A stretch of DNA of 64,000 bases, taken from contig NZ_CP084742.1 of the NCBI RefSeq assembly GCF_020520285.1, positions 806,001-870,000 of the forward strand, read 5' to 3'. Source of the DNA: Pseudomonas sp. L5B5 (GTDB lineage Bacteria > Pseudomonadota > Gammaproteobacteria > Pseudomonadales > Pseudomonadaceae). A program made the translations under genes and the position numbers. Of this stretch, positions 43,986-52,171 are shown one piece after another. The notes under the pieces are model-generated. The model searched no databases, was not told the DNA's origin, and saw nothing but the letters and a program-made list of their open reading frames with translations. Positions within the stretch are counted from its first letter, which is position 1. The number at the start of each line of letters is the position of its first letter.

Positions 43986-44141
43986 ATGGCCAATAGCGGA
44001 CATCCCAATCCAGGAAACTTTGCCAACGACCGGAAAAAAGCCGCCGAAGCAGGCAGGAAAGGCGGACACGCTTCAGGTGGCCATACCACCGGCGACCGCG
44101 ACAAGACGTCCGGGGCCGGCAAACAGGGCGGCCGCAGCTGA
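43986..44141 (+). CDS. KGG-repeat stress-induced protein (Con-10 family)
   Basis: The 51-residue, very hydrophilic protein MANSGHPNPGNFANDRKKAAEAGRKGGHASGG carries two copies of the KGG motif seen in E. coli YciG and in conidiation protein Con-10. These small disordered proteins accumulate in stationary phase and under desiccation; their activity is unknown. AGAGG precedes the ATG. A second member lies 15 kb downstream. A short hairpin follows. Confidence 0.85.
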   Translation: MANSGHPNPGNFANDRKKAAEAGRKGGHASGGHTTGDRDKTSGAGKQGGRS

Positions 44142-44162
44142 TTGCCCTGCGTTCTCTTTCCT

Positions 44163-44184
44163 GTACGGGTCCAGTGGCCCGTAC
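44163..44184 (+). terminator. Hairpin after KGG gene
   Basis: GTACGGG and CCCGTAC form a 7-bp stem with an 8-base loop, followed by CCCCTC. It separates the KGG gene from the reductase gene. Confidence 0.4.
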
Positions 44185-44201
44185 CCCCTCTGGAGGTGCC
44201 C

Positions 44202-45059
44202 ATGAAAGCCTATCCACGCCCCCCTTTTCCCGCCCAGCAGCAAGCGGTACCTGGCACGCAAAGCGCCATGGAGCCCTACCCCGACTGTGGCGAACAGAGC
44301 TACCAGGGTTCTGGTCGCCTGGCCGGCAAGACCGCCCTGATCACCGGGGCCGACAGCGGCATCGGCCGGGCGGTGGCCATTGCCTTCGCCCGGGAAGGCG
44401 CCGATGTGGCGCTGGCCTATCTGGACGAACATGACGATGCCCACGAAACCGCACGCTGGGTGGAGCAGGCTGGCCGCCAGTGCTTGTTGCTGCCGGGCGA
44501 CCTGGCTGAAAAACGGCAATGCCATGCGACAGTCGCCAAGACCGTGGAGAAGTACGGGCGCATCGATATCCTGGTGAACAATGCGGCCTACCAGATGACT
44601 CACCACGAGTTGGCGGACATCACCGACGAAGAGTGGGTGCGGACCTTCGATATCAACATCACCGCGATGTTTCGCATCTGCCAGGCTGCGGTTGCGCACA
44701 TGGCGCCTGGCAGTTCGATCATCAACACCAGTTCCATCAACTCCGACGCGCCCAAGCCCACCCTGCTGCCCTACGCCACCACCAAGGGCGCCATCGCCAA
44801 CTTCACCGCGGGCCTGGCGCAACTGCTGGGCGCCAGCGGCATCCGGGTCAACAGCGTCGCCCCGGGGCCGATCTGGACGCCGCTGATCGTCTCCACCATG
44901 CCCCCGGAAGACGTCATTCATTTCGGTGAGCAAACGCCACTGGGACGCCCAGGCCAGCCGGTGGAAGTAGCCCCCATCTATGTCCTGCTGGCAAGCGACG
45001 AGGCCAGCTACATTTCCGGCTCGCGCTTTGGTGTCACTGGCGGCAAGCCGATCCTGTAG
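44202..45059 (+). CDS. SDR family oxidoreductase (YghA/YhdF type)
   Basis: The 285-residue short-chain dehydrogenase has the extended N-terminus of the YghA/general-stress SDR group. The NAD(P) glycine motif is TGADSGIGRAVAIAFAREG (residues about 50-70), followed by NNAAY. The catalytic serine, tyrosine and lysine are in INTSSINS and LLPYATTKGA. GGAGG precedes the ATG. It lies 60 bases after the KGG gene and probably is a stress-linked reductase; substrate unknown. Confidence 0.9.
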   Translation: MKAYPRPPFPAQQQAVPGTQSAMEPYPDCGEQSYQGSGRLAGKTALITGADSGIGRAVAIAFAREGADVALAYLDEHDDAHETARWVEQAGRQCLLLPGDLAEKRQCHATVAKTVEKYGRIDILVNNAAYQMTHHELADITDEEWVRTFDINITAMFRICQAAVAHMAPGSSIINTSSINSDAPKPTLLPYATTKGAIANFTAGLAQLLGASGIRVNSVAPGPIWTPLIVSTMPPEDVIHFGEQTPLGRPGQPVEVAPIYVLLASDEASYISGSRFGVTGGKPIL

Positions 45060-45381
45060 GCAACCCAGTCCTTGGCGGCCCCAGTGGGCGGATTCATCCG
45101 CTGGAGGTCGCGCTAGCCCGGCCGACGCTCAATCAATGCATCGGTCTCGCCGCCTGCACCGCCAGGCCTTGTTTCACCTCCCCCTGTATCCCAACGGCTG
45201 GGCGGCCGTGGCAGCCCGGTTCAATAGCAGGGTGCTGTTCGGGTTCAACGTGCTGGCTGCGCAGCATCTGCGCCCGGCGGTGCCGCTTTGAGCACAGGGT
45301 GAGAAAAACTAAACCATTGGCCTTGCCTCGCGCTCAACAGTAAGGCGACGCCTTCGTCGCCCGTGATCCGAGGAGAACCTT
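45060..45381. other. Intergenic region without supported gene
   Basis: About 320 bases between the reductase and the DUF4142 gene. A short frame (45136-45291) lacks a ribosome binding site and a recognisable product, so it is left uncalled. The downstream promoter is not resolved. Confidence 0.4.
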
Positions 45382-45885
45382 ATGAACCACAAGCTCATGC
45401 ACCAATTGGGACTGTCCCTGCTACTGACGGCCGGCACCTGCGGCCTGGCCCTGGCGGCGACCACCAGCGACTTCGTCGAGGAAGCCGCCCAGGGCGGCAT
45501 CAACGAGGTCGAGAGCGCCAAGCTGGCGCTGGAGAAAAGCAGTGCCGCCGACGTCAAGGCCTTTGCCCAGCAGATGGTCGATGACCACACCAAGGTCAAC
45601 CAGCAACTGATGACCCTGGCTCGCAAGCTCGATATCCAGGTGCCGGACGAGGCCTCGCTCACCGCCCGGGCGAAAAAGATGATCCTGGAAATGCGCGACG
45701 AATCCTTCGACAAGGCCTATGCCGACAATCAGGTCGAGGCCCACGAGAAAACCGTGGCGCTGTTCGAGAAGGAAGCGACTTCCAAGGACGACGCCCAGCT
45801 CAAGGCCTTCGCCCAGAGCACCCTGCCCCAGTTGCGCATGCACCTGGACATGGCCAAGCGCTTGCAGACCCAGCACGCCAAATGA
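45382..45885 (+). CDS. Exported DUF4142 protein
   Basis: The 167-residue product has a signal peptide (MNHKLMHQLGLSLLLTAGTCGLALA) and a helical ferritin-like bundle body typical of DUF4142: TSDFVEEAAQGGINEVESAKLALEKSSAADVKAFAQQMVDDHTKVNQQL, then LPQLRMHLDMAKRLQ. Such proteins are periplasmic or exported and are induced by osmotic or stationary stress; function unknown. GAGGAG precedes ATG. The neighbouring genes support a stress role. Confidence 0.88.
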   Translation: MNHKLMHQLGLSLLLTAGTCGLALAATTSDFVEEAAQGGINEVESAKLALEKSSAADVKAFAQQMVDDHTKVNQQLMTLARKLDIQVPDEASLTARAKKMILEMRDESFDKAYADNQVEAHEKTVALFEKEATSKDDAQLKAFAQSTLPQLRMHLDMAKRLQTQHAK

Positions 45886-45901
45886 CCGCAATGCTCACCG
45901 T

Positions 45902-45936
45902 GCATCACGAGGCCTCGTCGTACGGCCTCGTGATGC
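45902..45936 (+). terminator. Strong hairpin after the DUF4142 gene
   Basis: GCATCACGAGGCC and GGCCTCGTGATGC form a perfect 13-bp stem with a nine-base loop 16 bases after the stop. There is no U-run. The next 270 bases up to the following gene hold no gene that I can support. Confidence 0.65.
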
Positions 45937-46206
45937 TGCCGGGTGGTCGTGAACACCCCACAGGGTATTGCGAGTCTGGTGCCCTATCTGGAGCGAGTCA
46001 TTGAATAAGTCGATTTACAACGCCGGGATCATCGGCGAGATCCAGCAATTTTTCAGATACGTATTTTTGCAGTCCATCCCTCAACCACCCGGTCACATGA
46101 TTACCAGCGCAGGACGGCGCGCCTTGCCGGGCCCGGGTCCGGAACGCCGCGAACCTGCACAGCGACTACGCCACACACCATGAACTCAAGGAAAGGGGAT
46201 GACCTC

Positions 46207-46539
46207 ATGTACACCACTCAGCAACGCTTGCAACTGCGCGCCTGCCGCGCATTCGCCCTCGAACAGAATCAGCGCCTGTTCAAGCAGGCTCACGATCTGA
46301 ACCAGCAAGCCTATGAATTGCTCGAGCAAGGGCAACCCGACCTCGATACCTTTGAGCGCTACCACCTGCTGCGCAACAAGGCCGAGGAGAAATTCCAGGA
46401 AGCCAGCGAACACTTGACCCTGGTCAACCAGGAATTCGCCGAGCCCGAACCCCAGGCGCCGGCGCTCCTGCCCTTCACCCCGGCCCAGCCACGCCAGCGC
46501 GCCCAGCCCAGGCCGATCCTGCTGCACACCGGTCGCTAG
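46207..46539 (+). CDS. Small helical protein of unknown function
   Basis: The 110-residue protein is mostly helical with heptad-like spacing (LQLRACRAFALEQNQRLFKQAHDLNQQAYELLEQ, LDTFERYHLLRNKAEEKFQEASEHL) and then a proline-rich tail (EPEPQAPALLPFTPAQPRQRAQPRP). It looks like a coiled-coil pair with a disordered tail. No family recognised. GGGGA lies about eight bases before this ATG; an ATG 27 bases upstream has no site. It precedes the ClpP-like gene by 98 bases on the same strand, so they may be functionally linked. Confidence 0.6.
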   Translation: MYTTQQRLQLRACRAFALEQNQRLFKQAHDLNQQAYELLEQGQPDLDTFERYHLLRNKAEEKFQEASEHLTLVNQEFAEPEPQAPALLPFTPAQPRQRAQPRPILLHTGR

Positions 46540-46637
46540 CCGCGGGCGGCCGGTACATTCGCGAACACACCTGGCTCGCCACGACCGCCGTGGCCAGGAC
46601 GTGGATACCGGCCTAACGGCCAACGGGAGATTGCCTT

Positions 46638-47195
46638 GTGACCGAACACATCGTTCATTTTCACTGCCAGATCGACCAGAACACCACCGAGCGCTTTCGC
46701 GATGCGTGCCTGCAAGCGATCGAGGAAGGCGCCAGTTCGCTGTTGCTCAACCTGTCGACCACCGGTGGCAGCACCAACTTCGGTTTCACCCTCTACACCT
46801 TCCTCAAGTCGCTGCCAGTACCCTTGTGCGCGATCAACGCAGGCAATATCGAGTCCATGGGCATCATCATGTTCCTGGCGGCCAACCGGCGCATCACCGC
46901 CCCGCACTCGCGCTTCCTGATCCATCCGATGAACTGGTACTTCAGCCAGAATTCGGTGGATCACCAGCGCCTGCGCGAGTACCTGTCCAGCCTGGACAAC
47001 GACCTGGCGCGCTACGTGAAGATCTACGAGCTCGAGACCGCTGCCGCCGATACCCAGCTGGATATCTTCAAATGCCTGTCCGCCGAGGAAAAGGTCATTG
47101 CCGCCCATGAATCCCTGGCCTACGGCATCGCCCATGAAGTGCGGCAAGTGGTCTTCGCCGACGACGTCAAGCACTGGAAGGTCAGTGGCGCCTAG
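46638..47195 (+). CDS. Orphan ClpP-like serine protease
   Basis: The 185-residue ClpP/crotonase-fold protein has the glycine-rich LLLNLSTTGGSTNFGFTLYTFL, the catalytic serine in GNIESMGIIMFLAANRR (ClpP ASMGA/GS region) and the histidine in RFLIHPMNWY. Near the end KCLSAEEKVIAAHESLAYGIAHEV fits the ClpP final helix, with aspartate support less clear (AADTQLDIF). GTG start, GGGAGA upstream. No ATPase gene (ClpA/X) is near. A separate role from housekeeping ClpP is likely, perhaps in stress proteolysis, but substrate unknown. Confidence 0.8.
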   Translation: MTEHIVHFHCQIDQNTTERFRDACLQAIEEGASSLLLNLSTTGGSTNFGFTLYTFLKSLPVPLCAINAGNIESMGIIMFLAANRRITAPHSRFLIHPMNWYFSQNSVDHQRLREYLSSLDNDLARYVKIYELETAAADTQLDIFKCLSAEEKVIAAHESLAYGIAHEVRQVVFADDVKHWKVSGA

Positions 47196-47298
47196 GGCGC
47201 GACCATCCGGCAGGCAGCTGGCAGGCCGCCGTGCGTGCAGCGTCCCCCCTTTGAATGCCTCTGGTCGAGAGGCTGCCCGCACCGACGAGGAACTCCCC

Positions 47299-47472
47299 AT
47301 GGCCGTCAACATCCTCCCCTTTATGATCATCCCTGCGGTTGCAGGGTCGCTGGAGCCCGGCTGCCACCACCGGATCTTCGACGTCCGTGGCGGTGGCTGC
47401 CACCGTGCCCACGGCGACGGCGGTGCGATGCGTCGCCTCGGTGAATTGCACTTCAGCCACACGCCGACTTGA
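47299..47472 (+). CDS. Possible small protein upstream of the antiporter
   Basis: A 57-codon frame starts MAVNILPFMIIPAVAGSLEPG, with GAGGAA seven bases upstream of ATG, and ends 10 bases before the antiporter start. It includes two histidine/cysteine-rich spots (GCHHRIF, GGCHRAH) that could bind metal. There is no homologue I recognise, and it may be a translated leader or spurious. Confidence is low. Confidence 0.35.
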   Translation: MAVNILPFMIIPAVAGSLEPGCHHRIFDVRGGGCHRAHGDGGAMRRLGELHFSHTPT

Positions 47473-47482
47473 GCCGAACGCC

Positions 47483-48820
47483 ATGAGTTTCACGATCTGG
47501 GTCGCGGTGCTCGGTGCAGTGCTGCTGATCCTCGCCCTCACATCCAACTACCTGCGCTGGCTGCCGGTGACCACGTCGCTGGTCTGCCTGGTACTGGGCA
47601 TGGCCATCGGGCCGGCCGGGGTCGGCCTGCTGCAACTGGATATCCGCCAGGCTGCGCACTGGATGGAAAACCTGACCGAAGTGGCACTGCTGTTCTCGCT
47701 GTTCGTCAGCGGCCTCAAGCTGCGTTTGCCGCTGGGCCACCGCAGCTGGTGGGTGGCCTTCGGCCTGGCCGGGCCAGTGCTCCTGCTGGGCATCGGCGGG
47801 GTCGCCCTGGTGCTGCATGGTTTGCTGGACCTGGACTGGGGGTTTGCCCTGCTGCTGGGAGCCATCCTGGCGCCTACCGACCCGGTGCTGGCCTCCATGG
47901 TCCAGGTCAACGACGCCCAGGACCATGATCGGGTGCGCTTCGGCCTGTCCGGCGAAGCCGGGCTCAATGACGGCGTGGCCTTTGCCTTCGTGATCCTCGG
48001 GGTACTGCTGCTCAAGCAGGACAGCGCCCCCCAGCACTGGCTGGCGGACTGGGCGCTGTACAGCCTGCTGTGGGCGATACCGGCCGGACTGCTCTGCGGT
48101 TATGCCATGGGCCATGGCCTGGGGCGCCTGACCCTGCGCCTGCGCATCCGCCACGAGGACAGCAGTGTCTCGCCCAACGACTACCTGAGCTTTGCCCTGA
48201 TTGCCCTGGCCTATGTCGCCGCCGAGCTGATCCACGGCTACGGCTTCCTCTCGGTGTTCGCTGCCGGCCTGGGCCTGCGCCAGGCCGAAGTCCATGCCAG
48301 CAGCAGCCAGCACCCGCCCGCCGAACACCTGGTGCAGCCGGTGGTGGGCCACCAGCATGGCGACCCGCGCCAGGCCGTGCATGGCGATGTCCAGGCCCTG
48401 GAAGAACGTCAGGTGGCAGCCGGCATCATGCTCGGCGACATGCTCTCGTTCGGCAGCCTGGTGGAACGGGCCATGGAAGTGTTCATCGTCACCCTGCTGG
48501 GGGTGGTGCTACCGGCCCACTGGGATTGGCGAGCCCTGCTGCTGGCCGCGTTGCTGTTCCTGGTGGTGCGTCCGCTGAGCGTGCTGGCGATGCCCTGGGG
48601 CGCCCTGCTCGACCGGCACCAGCGCCTGCTGCTGGGCTGGTTCGGGATTCGCGGTATCGGCAGCCTCTACTACCTGTTCTATGCGCTGAACCAACAGCTC
48701 GAGCCGGCACAGGCGACGATGAGCATCCAGCTCACCCTGTCGGTGGTCGCCCTGAGCATCCTGGTCCACGGGCTCAGCACCCAGCCGCTGCTTCTGCATT
48801 ACCAGCGCAGCCGCCGGTAA
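47483..48820 (+). CDS. Cation:proton antiporter (NhaP/CPA1 type)
   Basis: The 445-residue inner-membrane protein has about twelve hydrophobic segments. Family signatures are GAILAPTDPVLASMVQVND near residue 125 and GEAGLNDGVAFAFVILGVLLL near 155, the ion-binding aspartates of CPA1 exchangers (Na+ or K+/H+). FGIRGIGSLYYLFYAL near 390 is a third. Substrate ion unknown. The chosen ATG is the first that begins the hydrophobic domain; the longer frame upstream has no membrane signal. It follows the small ORF. Confidence 0.88.
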   Translation: MSFTIWVAVLGAVLLILALTSNYLRWLPVTTSLVCLVLGMAIGPAGVGLLQLDIRQAAHWMENLTEVALLFSLFVSGLKLRLPLGHRSWWVAFGLAGPVLLLGIGGVALVLHGLLDLDWGFALLLGAILAPTDPVLASMVQVNDAQDHDRVRFGLSGEAGLNDGVAFAFVILGVLLLKQDSAPQHWLADWALYSLLWAIPAGLLCGYAMGHGLGRLTLRLRIRHEDSSVSPNDYLSFALIALAYVAAELIHGYGFLSVFAAGLGLRQAEVHASSSQHPPAEHLVQPVVGHQHGDPRQAVHGDVQALEERQVAAGIMLGDMLSFGSLVERAMEVFIVTLLGVVLPAHWDWRALLLAALLFLVVRPLSVLAMPWGALLDRHQRLLLGWFGIRGIGSLYYLFYALNQQLEPAQATMSIQLTLSVVALSILVHGLSTQPLLLHYQRSRR

Positions 48821-48982
48821 GCTGCGCGCGCAGAAAACTTGAACCTGCGGATCGCCCCCCTCCTCCAAATGCTGACACCGCCGTTGCGCGGCTCGAGCCC
48901 ACAGCGCTGCGTGCCCCAGCGTGGTCCTGTCGCAAGACACAAGACTGATTCACCGATTGCCCCCCTGCACCAAGGAGCGGAC

Positions 48983-50032
48983 ATGCACGAGAACGTTTCA
49001 TTGCACCGGCTGCACAGTTGCCTGCATGCATGGTCAGCGAGCAACCCGCTCCAGCCTCGGCTCCTGGCGCAGCTCATGGAGCAGTTGTGCCGCCAGGGCC
49101 TGGACCGCCTGCCGCTGCCCGGCCAGGGCCAGACCCTGCTGCGCTGGCGGGCCCTGGCCCGGGTGGCGGCCTGTGACCTGAGCCTGTGCAAGCTCTACGA
49201 AGGCCATACCGACGCCCTGGCGATCCTGCAGTACTGGTCGGCACCGCCAGCCCCGACGGGCAGCACCTGGGGCATGTGGGCCGCCGAGCCGCCCCAGGCC
49301 AAGGTCACGCTGCACGCTCCCACGCACGCCAACCATGCCAGCGAGGTCCGCCTGCAGGGGCTCAAGGCCTGGTGCTCCGGCGCCGCGATCCTCAGCCATG
49401 CGCTACTGACCGCCTGGGATGCCGACGGTCACCAGCAACTGGTGGCCGTGGCGCTGGACCAGCCCGGCGTACAAGTCACCGAGCACGGCTGGCAAGCGGT
49501 GGGCATGGCCGCCAGCCAGAGCGTCGAAGTGCTGTTTGACGGCGCGCGCGGCCAGTTGGTCGGCCCGGCGGACGGTTATCTGCAGCGGCCCGGGTTCTGG
49601 CAGGGCGGAGCCGGCATCGCCGCCTGCTGGCACGGCGCGGCCCAGGCCATCGGCCAGGCCCTGCGCAGCCAGTGCGCCCAGCGGCCGGAGCCCCACGCCC
49701 TGGCCCACCTCGGTGCCGTGGAATGCGCGTTGCAAGCCAGCGCCAGCCTGTTGCGCAGCACCGCCCAGTGGATCGACGAGCAGCCCATGGCCGCAGCCGA
49801 ACTGCCCGCAAGGCGGTTACGCGCCGCCTGCGAAGCCAGCGCCAGCCAAGTGATCGAACACGTCGGTCGCGCCCTGGGCGCCACCCCCTATTGCCGCGAT
49901 GCGCATCTGGCCCGGCTGCTGGCGGACCTGCCCGTCTACCTGCGCCAGAGCCATGCCGAGCGCGACCTGGCCGCCCTGGGCAGCCTGGTGGCGGCGCAGG
50001 CGGATCATGCGGATGGAGACTGGATGCCATGA
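48983..50032 (+). CDS. Acyl-CoA dehydrogenase-like protein of a four-gene operon
   Basis: The 349-residue protein resembles acyl-CoA dehydrogenases in its middle and C-terminal helical domains (GLKAWCSGAAILSHALLTAWD, GWQAVGMAASQSVEVLFDGAR, LHGAAQAIGQALRS-like HGAAQAIGQAL, GAVECALQASASLLRSTAQW). The usual FAD-binding and catalytic-glutamate motifs are hard to see. AAGGAG stands seven bases before ATG. Its stop overlaps the PIG-L gene (ATGA). It heads the operon acyl-CoA dehydrogenase-like, deacetylase, methyltransferase, glycosyltransferase, so it may desaturate or process a lipid part of a glycolipid. Enzyme activity is unproven. Confidence 0.72.
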   Translation: MHENVSLHRLHSCLHAWSASNPLQPRLLAQLMEQLCRQGLDRLPLPGQGQTLLRWRALARVAACDLSLCKLYEGHTDALAILQYWSAPPAPTGSTWGMWAAEPPQAKVTLHAPTHANHASEVRLQGLKAWCSGAAILSHALLTAWDADGHQQLVAVALDQPGVQVTEHGWQAVGMAASQSVEVLFDGARGQLVGPADGYLQRPGFWQGGAGIAACWHGAAQAIGQALRSQCAQRPEPHALAHLGAVECALQASASLLRSTAQWIDEQPMAAAELPARRLRAACEASASQVIEHVGRALGATPYCRDAHLARLLADLPVYLRQSHAERDLAALGSLVAAQADHADGDWMP

Positions 50033-50787
50033 ACGCCAATCCGATCGTCGGCGACGGCACTTCGCCGTACGCCTGGAACACCTCGCGCCAACTCGCCGCG
50101 CTCGAAGTCGTGACGCCCGAACAACTGGTGCCAGCCGGAGCCCGCGCGGTGATCATCTCGCCCCACCCCGATGACGAAATACTCGCCTGCGCCGGCCTGC
50201 TCCAGCGACTGGCCCGGGCGCAGCGTCCGTTGCTGCTGATTTCGGTCACCGATGGCTGCGCCAGCCATCCGGGCTCGCGCTACTGGACCCCGCATCGCCT
50301 GGCCAGGGTACGCCCTCAGGAAAGCGCCGTGGCCCTCGCCCGCCTGGGCCTCTTGCCAGACCGCCTGACGTGGCTGCGCGGCGGCTTTCCGGACACCGCC
50401 GTGGCCCGGCACGAGACAGACCTGCAGGACTTCCTCGAGCGCAATCTGCAACCTGGCGACGTGGTCTTCACCACCTGGCATGAGGATGGCCACAGCGATC
50501 ACGATGCGGTCGGCCGCGCCAGCCTGGCGGCGGCCCGCAAGGTGGGCGCCCGGGTCCATGAATTGCCGGTCTGGGCCTGGCACTGGGCATCGCCCGAAGA
50601 CCCGCGCCTGCCTTGGCAACGGGCGCGCAAGCTGCTGCTGGACCCACCGACCCAGGCCCGCAAGCGCCACGCCGTGCACGCCTTCATCAGCCAGATCACC
50701 CCCGACCCCCTGTCCGGACAAGCCCCGGTGCTCGGTTCCGCAACCCTGGAGCGCCTCGTGCGCGATTTCGAGGTGATCTTCCTATGA
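50029..50787 (+). CDS. PIG-L family deacetylase
   Basis: The 252-residue hydrolase has the zinc signature AVIISPHPDDEILACAGLL (H-P-D-D) near residue 45 and the second-half HEDGHSDHDAVGRASL near 150. PIG-L enzymes remove N-acetyl groups from N-acetylglucosaminyl lipids or mycothiol/bacillithiol-type precursors. Start overlaps the preceding stop (ATGA). Its place between an acyl-CoA-dehydrogenase-like and a methyltransferase gene implies action on a sugar moiety of the operon product. Confidence 0.88.
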   Translation: MNANPIVGDGTSPYAWNTSRQLAALEVVTPEQLVPAGARAVIISPHPDDEILACAGLLQRLARAQRPLLLISVTDGCASHPGSRYWTPHRLARVRPQESAVALARLGLLPDRLTWLRGGFPDTAVARHETDLQDFLERNLQPGDVVFTTWHEDGHSDHDAVGRASLAAARKVGARVHELPVWAWHWASPEDPRLPWQRARKLLLDPPTQARKRHAVHAFISQITPDPLSGQAPVLGSATLERLVRDFEVIFL

Positions 50788-51383
50788 GCGTTGCCGACGA
50801 CTATTTCGACCAGCTGTTCGATGGCAACCCCGACCCCTGGTCCATGCGCTCGCGCTGGTATGAACAGCGCAAGCGCGACCTGACCCTTGCAGCCCTGCCC
50901 CGGTCCCACTACCACCGCGGCCTGGAAGCTGGCTGCGCCAACGGTGAACTGGCCCTGCGCCTGGCCGATCGCTGCAGCCAGTTGCTGTGCTGCGACACCT
51001 CGGCGCTGGCGGTGCAGCAGGCCCGCCTGCGCCTGCAACATTGCCCCCAGGCCCGGGTACACCAGGCGCGCCTGCCCGACCAATGGCCTGCCGGGCGCTT
51101 CGACCTGATCGTCATCAGCGAGCTGGGCTACTACCTCGACCCGCAGGATCTGCAACGGCTCATCGCCAAGGCCCGCGCCGCCCTGGCCACGGACGGCACG
51201 CTGCTGGCCTGCCACTGGCGCCATCCAATCGCCGAATGCCCACTGGACGGCGACCGGGTGCACCAGCAATTGGCCACGCAACTGCAACTGCCCCGGCTGC
51301 TGCGCCATGTCGAGGCCGACCTGCTCCTGGAGGTCTGGGGCACCTGCGCCACCTCGGTGGCCGAGCGCGAGGGGCTGGCATGA
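50784..51383 (+). CDS. SAM-dependent methyltransferase (NodS-like)
   Basis: The 199-residue enzyme has motif I LEAGCANGELALRLADR (SAM binding; residues about 45-60) and DLIVISELGYYLDPQDLQRL (motif IV region), in the style of NodS, which N-methylates a deacetylated chitooligosaccharide. With the deacetylase preceding it (ATGA overlap), N-methylation of an amino group freed by PIG-L is an attractive but unproven model. No nod genes are otherwise present. Confidence 0.82.
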   Translation: MSVADDYFDQLFDGNPDPWSMRSRWYEQRKRDLTLAALPRSHYHRGLEAGCANGELALRLADRCSQLLCCDTSALAVQQARLRLQHCPQARVHQARLPDQWPAGRFDLIVISELGYYLDPQDLQRLIAKARAALATDGTLLACHWRHPIAECPLDGDRVHQQLATQLQLPRLLRHVEADLLLEVWGTCATSVAEREGLA

Positions 51384-52102
51384 TCGGCGTGGTGATCCCC
51401 GCGCACAATGAGCAGGCCCTGCTCGCCCACTGCATTCGCGCCGTCGGACAGGCGGCTCGCCATCCCGGGCTGGCGGGTGAAGCGGTGCGCGTCCTGGTGG
51501 TGCTCGATGCCTGCGAGGACGACAGCGCGGCCATTGTCGCGGCGGCCGGAATCCAGGGCCTGCAGGTCAACGCGCGCAGCGTCGGGTATGCCCGGGCGGC
51601 GGGCAGCGACTACCTGATCGCCCTGGGCGCGCGCTGGATCGCCTGCACCGACGCCGACAGCGAAGTGGCCCCCGACTGGCTGGTGGCCCAGTTGTCCCTG
51701 GGGGCGCAGATGGTCTGCGGCACGGTGCAGGTCCGCGACTGGGGCGAGCTGCACGAGGGGGTTCGCCAACGCTACGCCCAGGCCTATACCCAGGCGGATG
51801 GCCATCGTCATATCCACGGCGCCAACCTGGGGTTCTGCACCAAGACCTACCGGCGCTCCGGGGGGTTTCTCCCGCTCACGGTGAACGAGGACGTGCACCT
51901 GGTGCGGACCTTCGAGCGCCTGGGTGCACACATCTGCTGGAGCCAGCTGCCCCAGGTCATCACCAGCGCCCGCCTGCTGGGACGGGCCAGCGGCGGGTTC
52001 GCCGACTACCTGCGCACGCTGGCGCTGGAGGAACCGGCGGGCACCGCGCCCCTGGCGGACCCGTCATCCGTGGCCTGCGGCGATAATTTGAACGGCGCCT
52101 GA
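51380..52102 (+). CDS. Family-2 glycosyltransferase
   Basis: The 240-residue GT-A enzyme has VVIPAHNEQALL at its start, LVVLDACEDDSAAI and a DxD motif in WIACTDADSEVAPDWL. HIHGANLGFCTKTYRRSGGF and LTVNEDVHLVRTFERLG give the acceptor-side signatures. There are no membrane anchors. It overlaps the methyltransferase by four bases and ends the operon. It should transfer a sugar from a nucleotide donor to the operon's unknown acceptor. Confidence 0.86.
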   Translation: MIGVVIPAHNEQALLAHCIRAVGQAARHPGLAGEAVRVLVVLDACEDDSAAIVAAAGIQGLQVNARSVGYARAAGSDYLIALGARWIACTDADSEVAPDWLVAQLSLGAQMVCGTVQVRDWGELHEGVRQRYAQAYTQADGHRHIHGANLGFCTKTYRRSGGFLPLTVNEDVHLVRTFERLGAHICWSQLPQVITSARLLGRASGGFADYLRTLALEEPAGTAPLADPSSVACGDNLNGA

Positions 52103-52171
52103 GGCGCCCGGGTCGGAACAATGGGAGCCCCGGCATCGCCAGGCTGCATTGAACGGCACGGGAGGAACTGC

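Noticed and set aside
45136..45291. 51-codon frame between the SDR and DUF4142 genes
   Set aside because: No ribosome binding site and no recognisable product.
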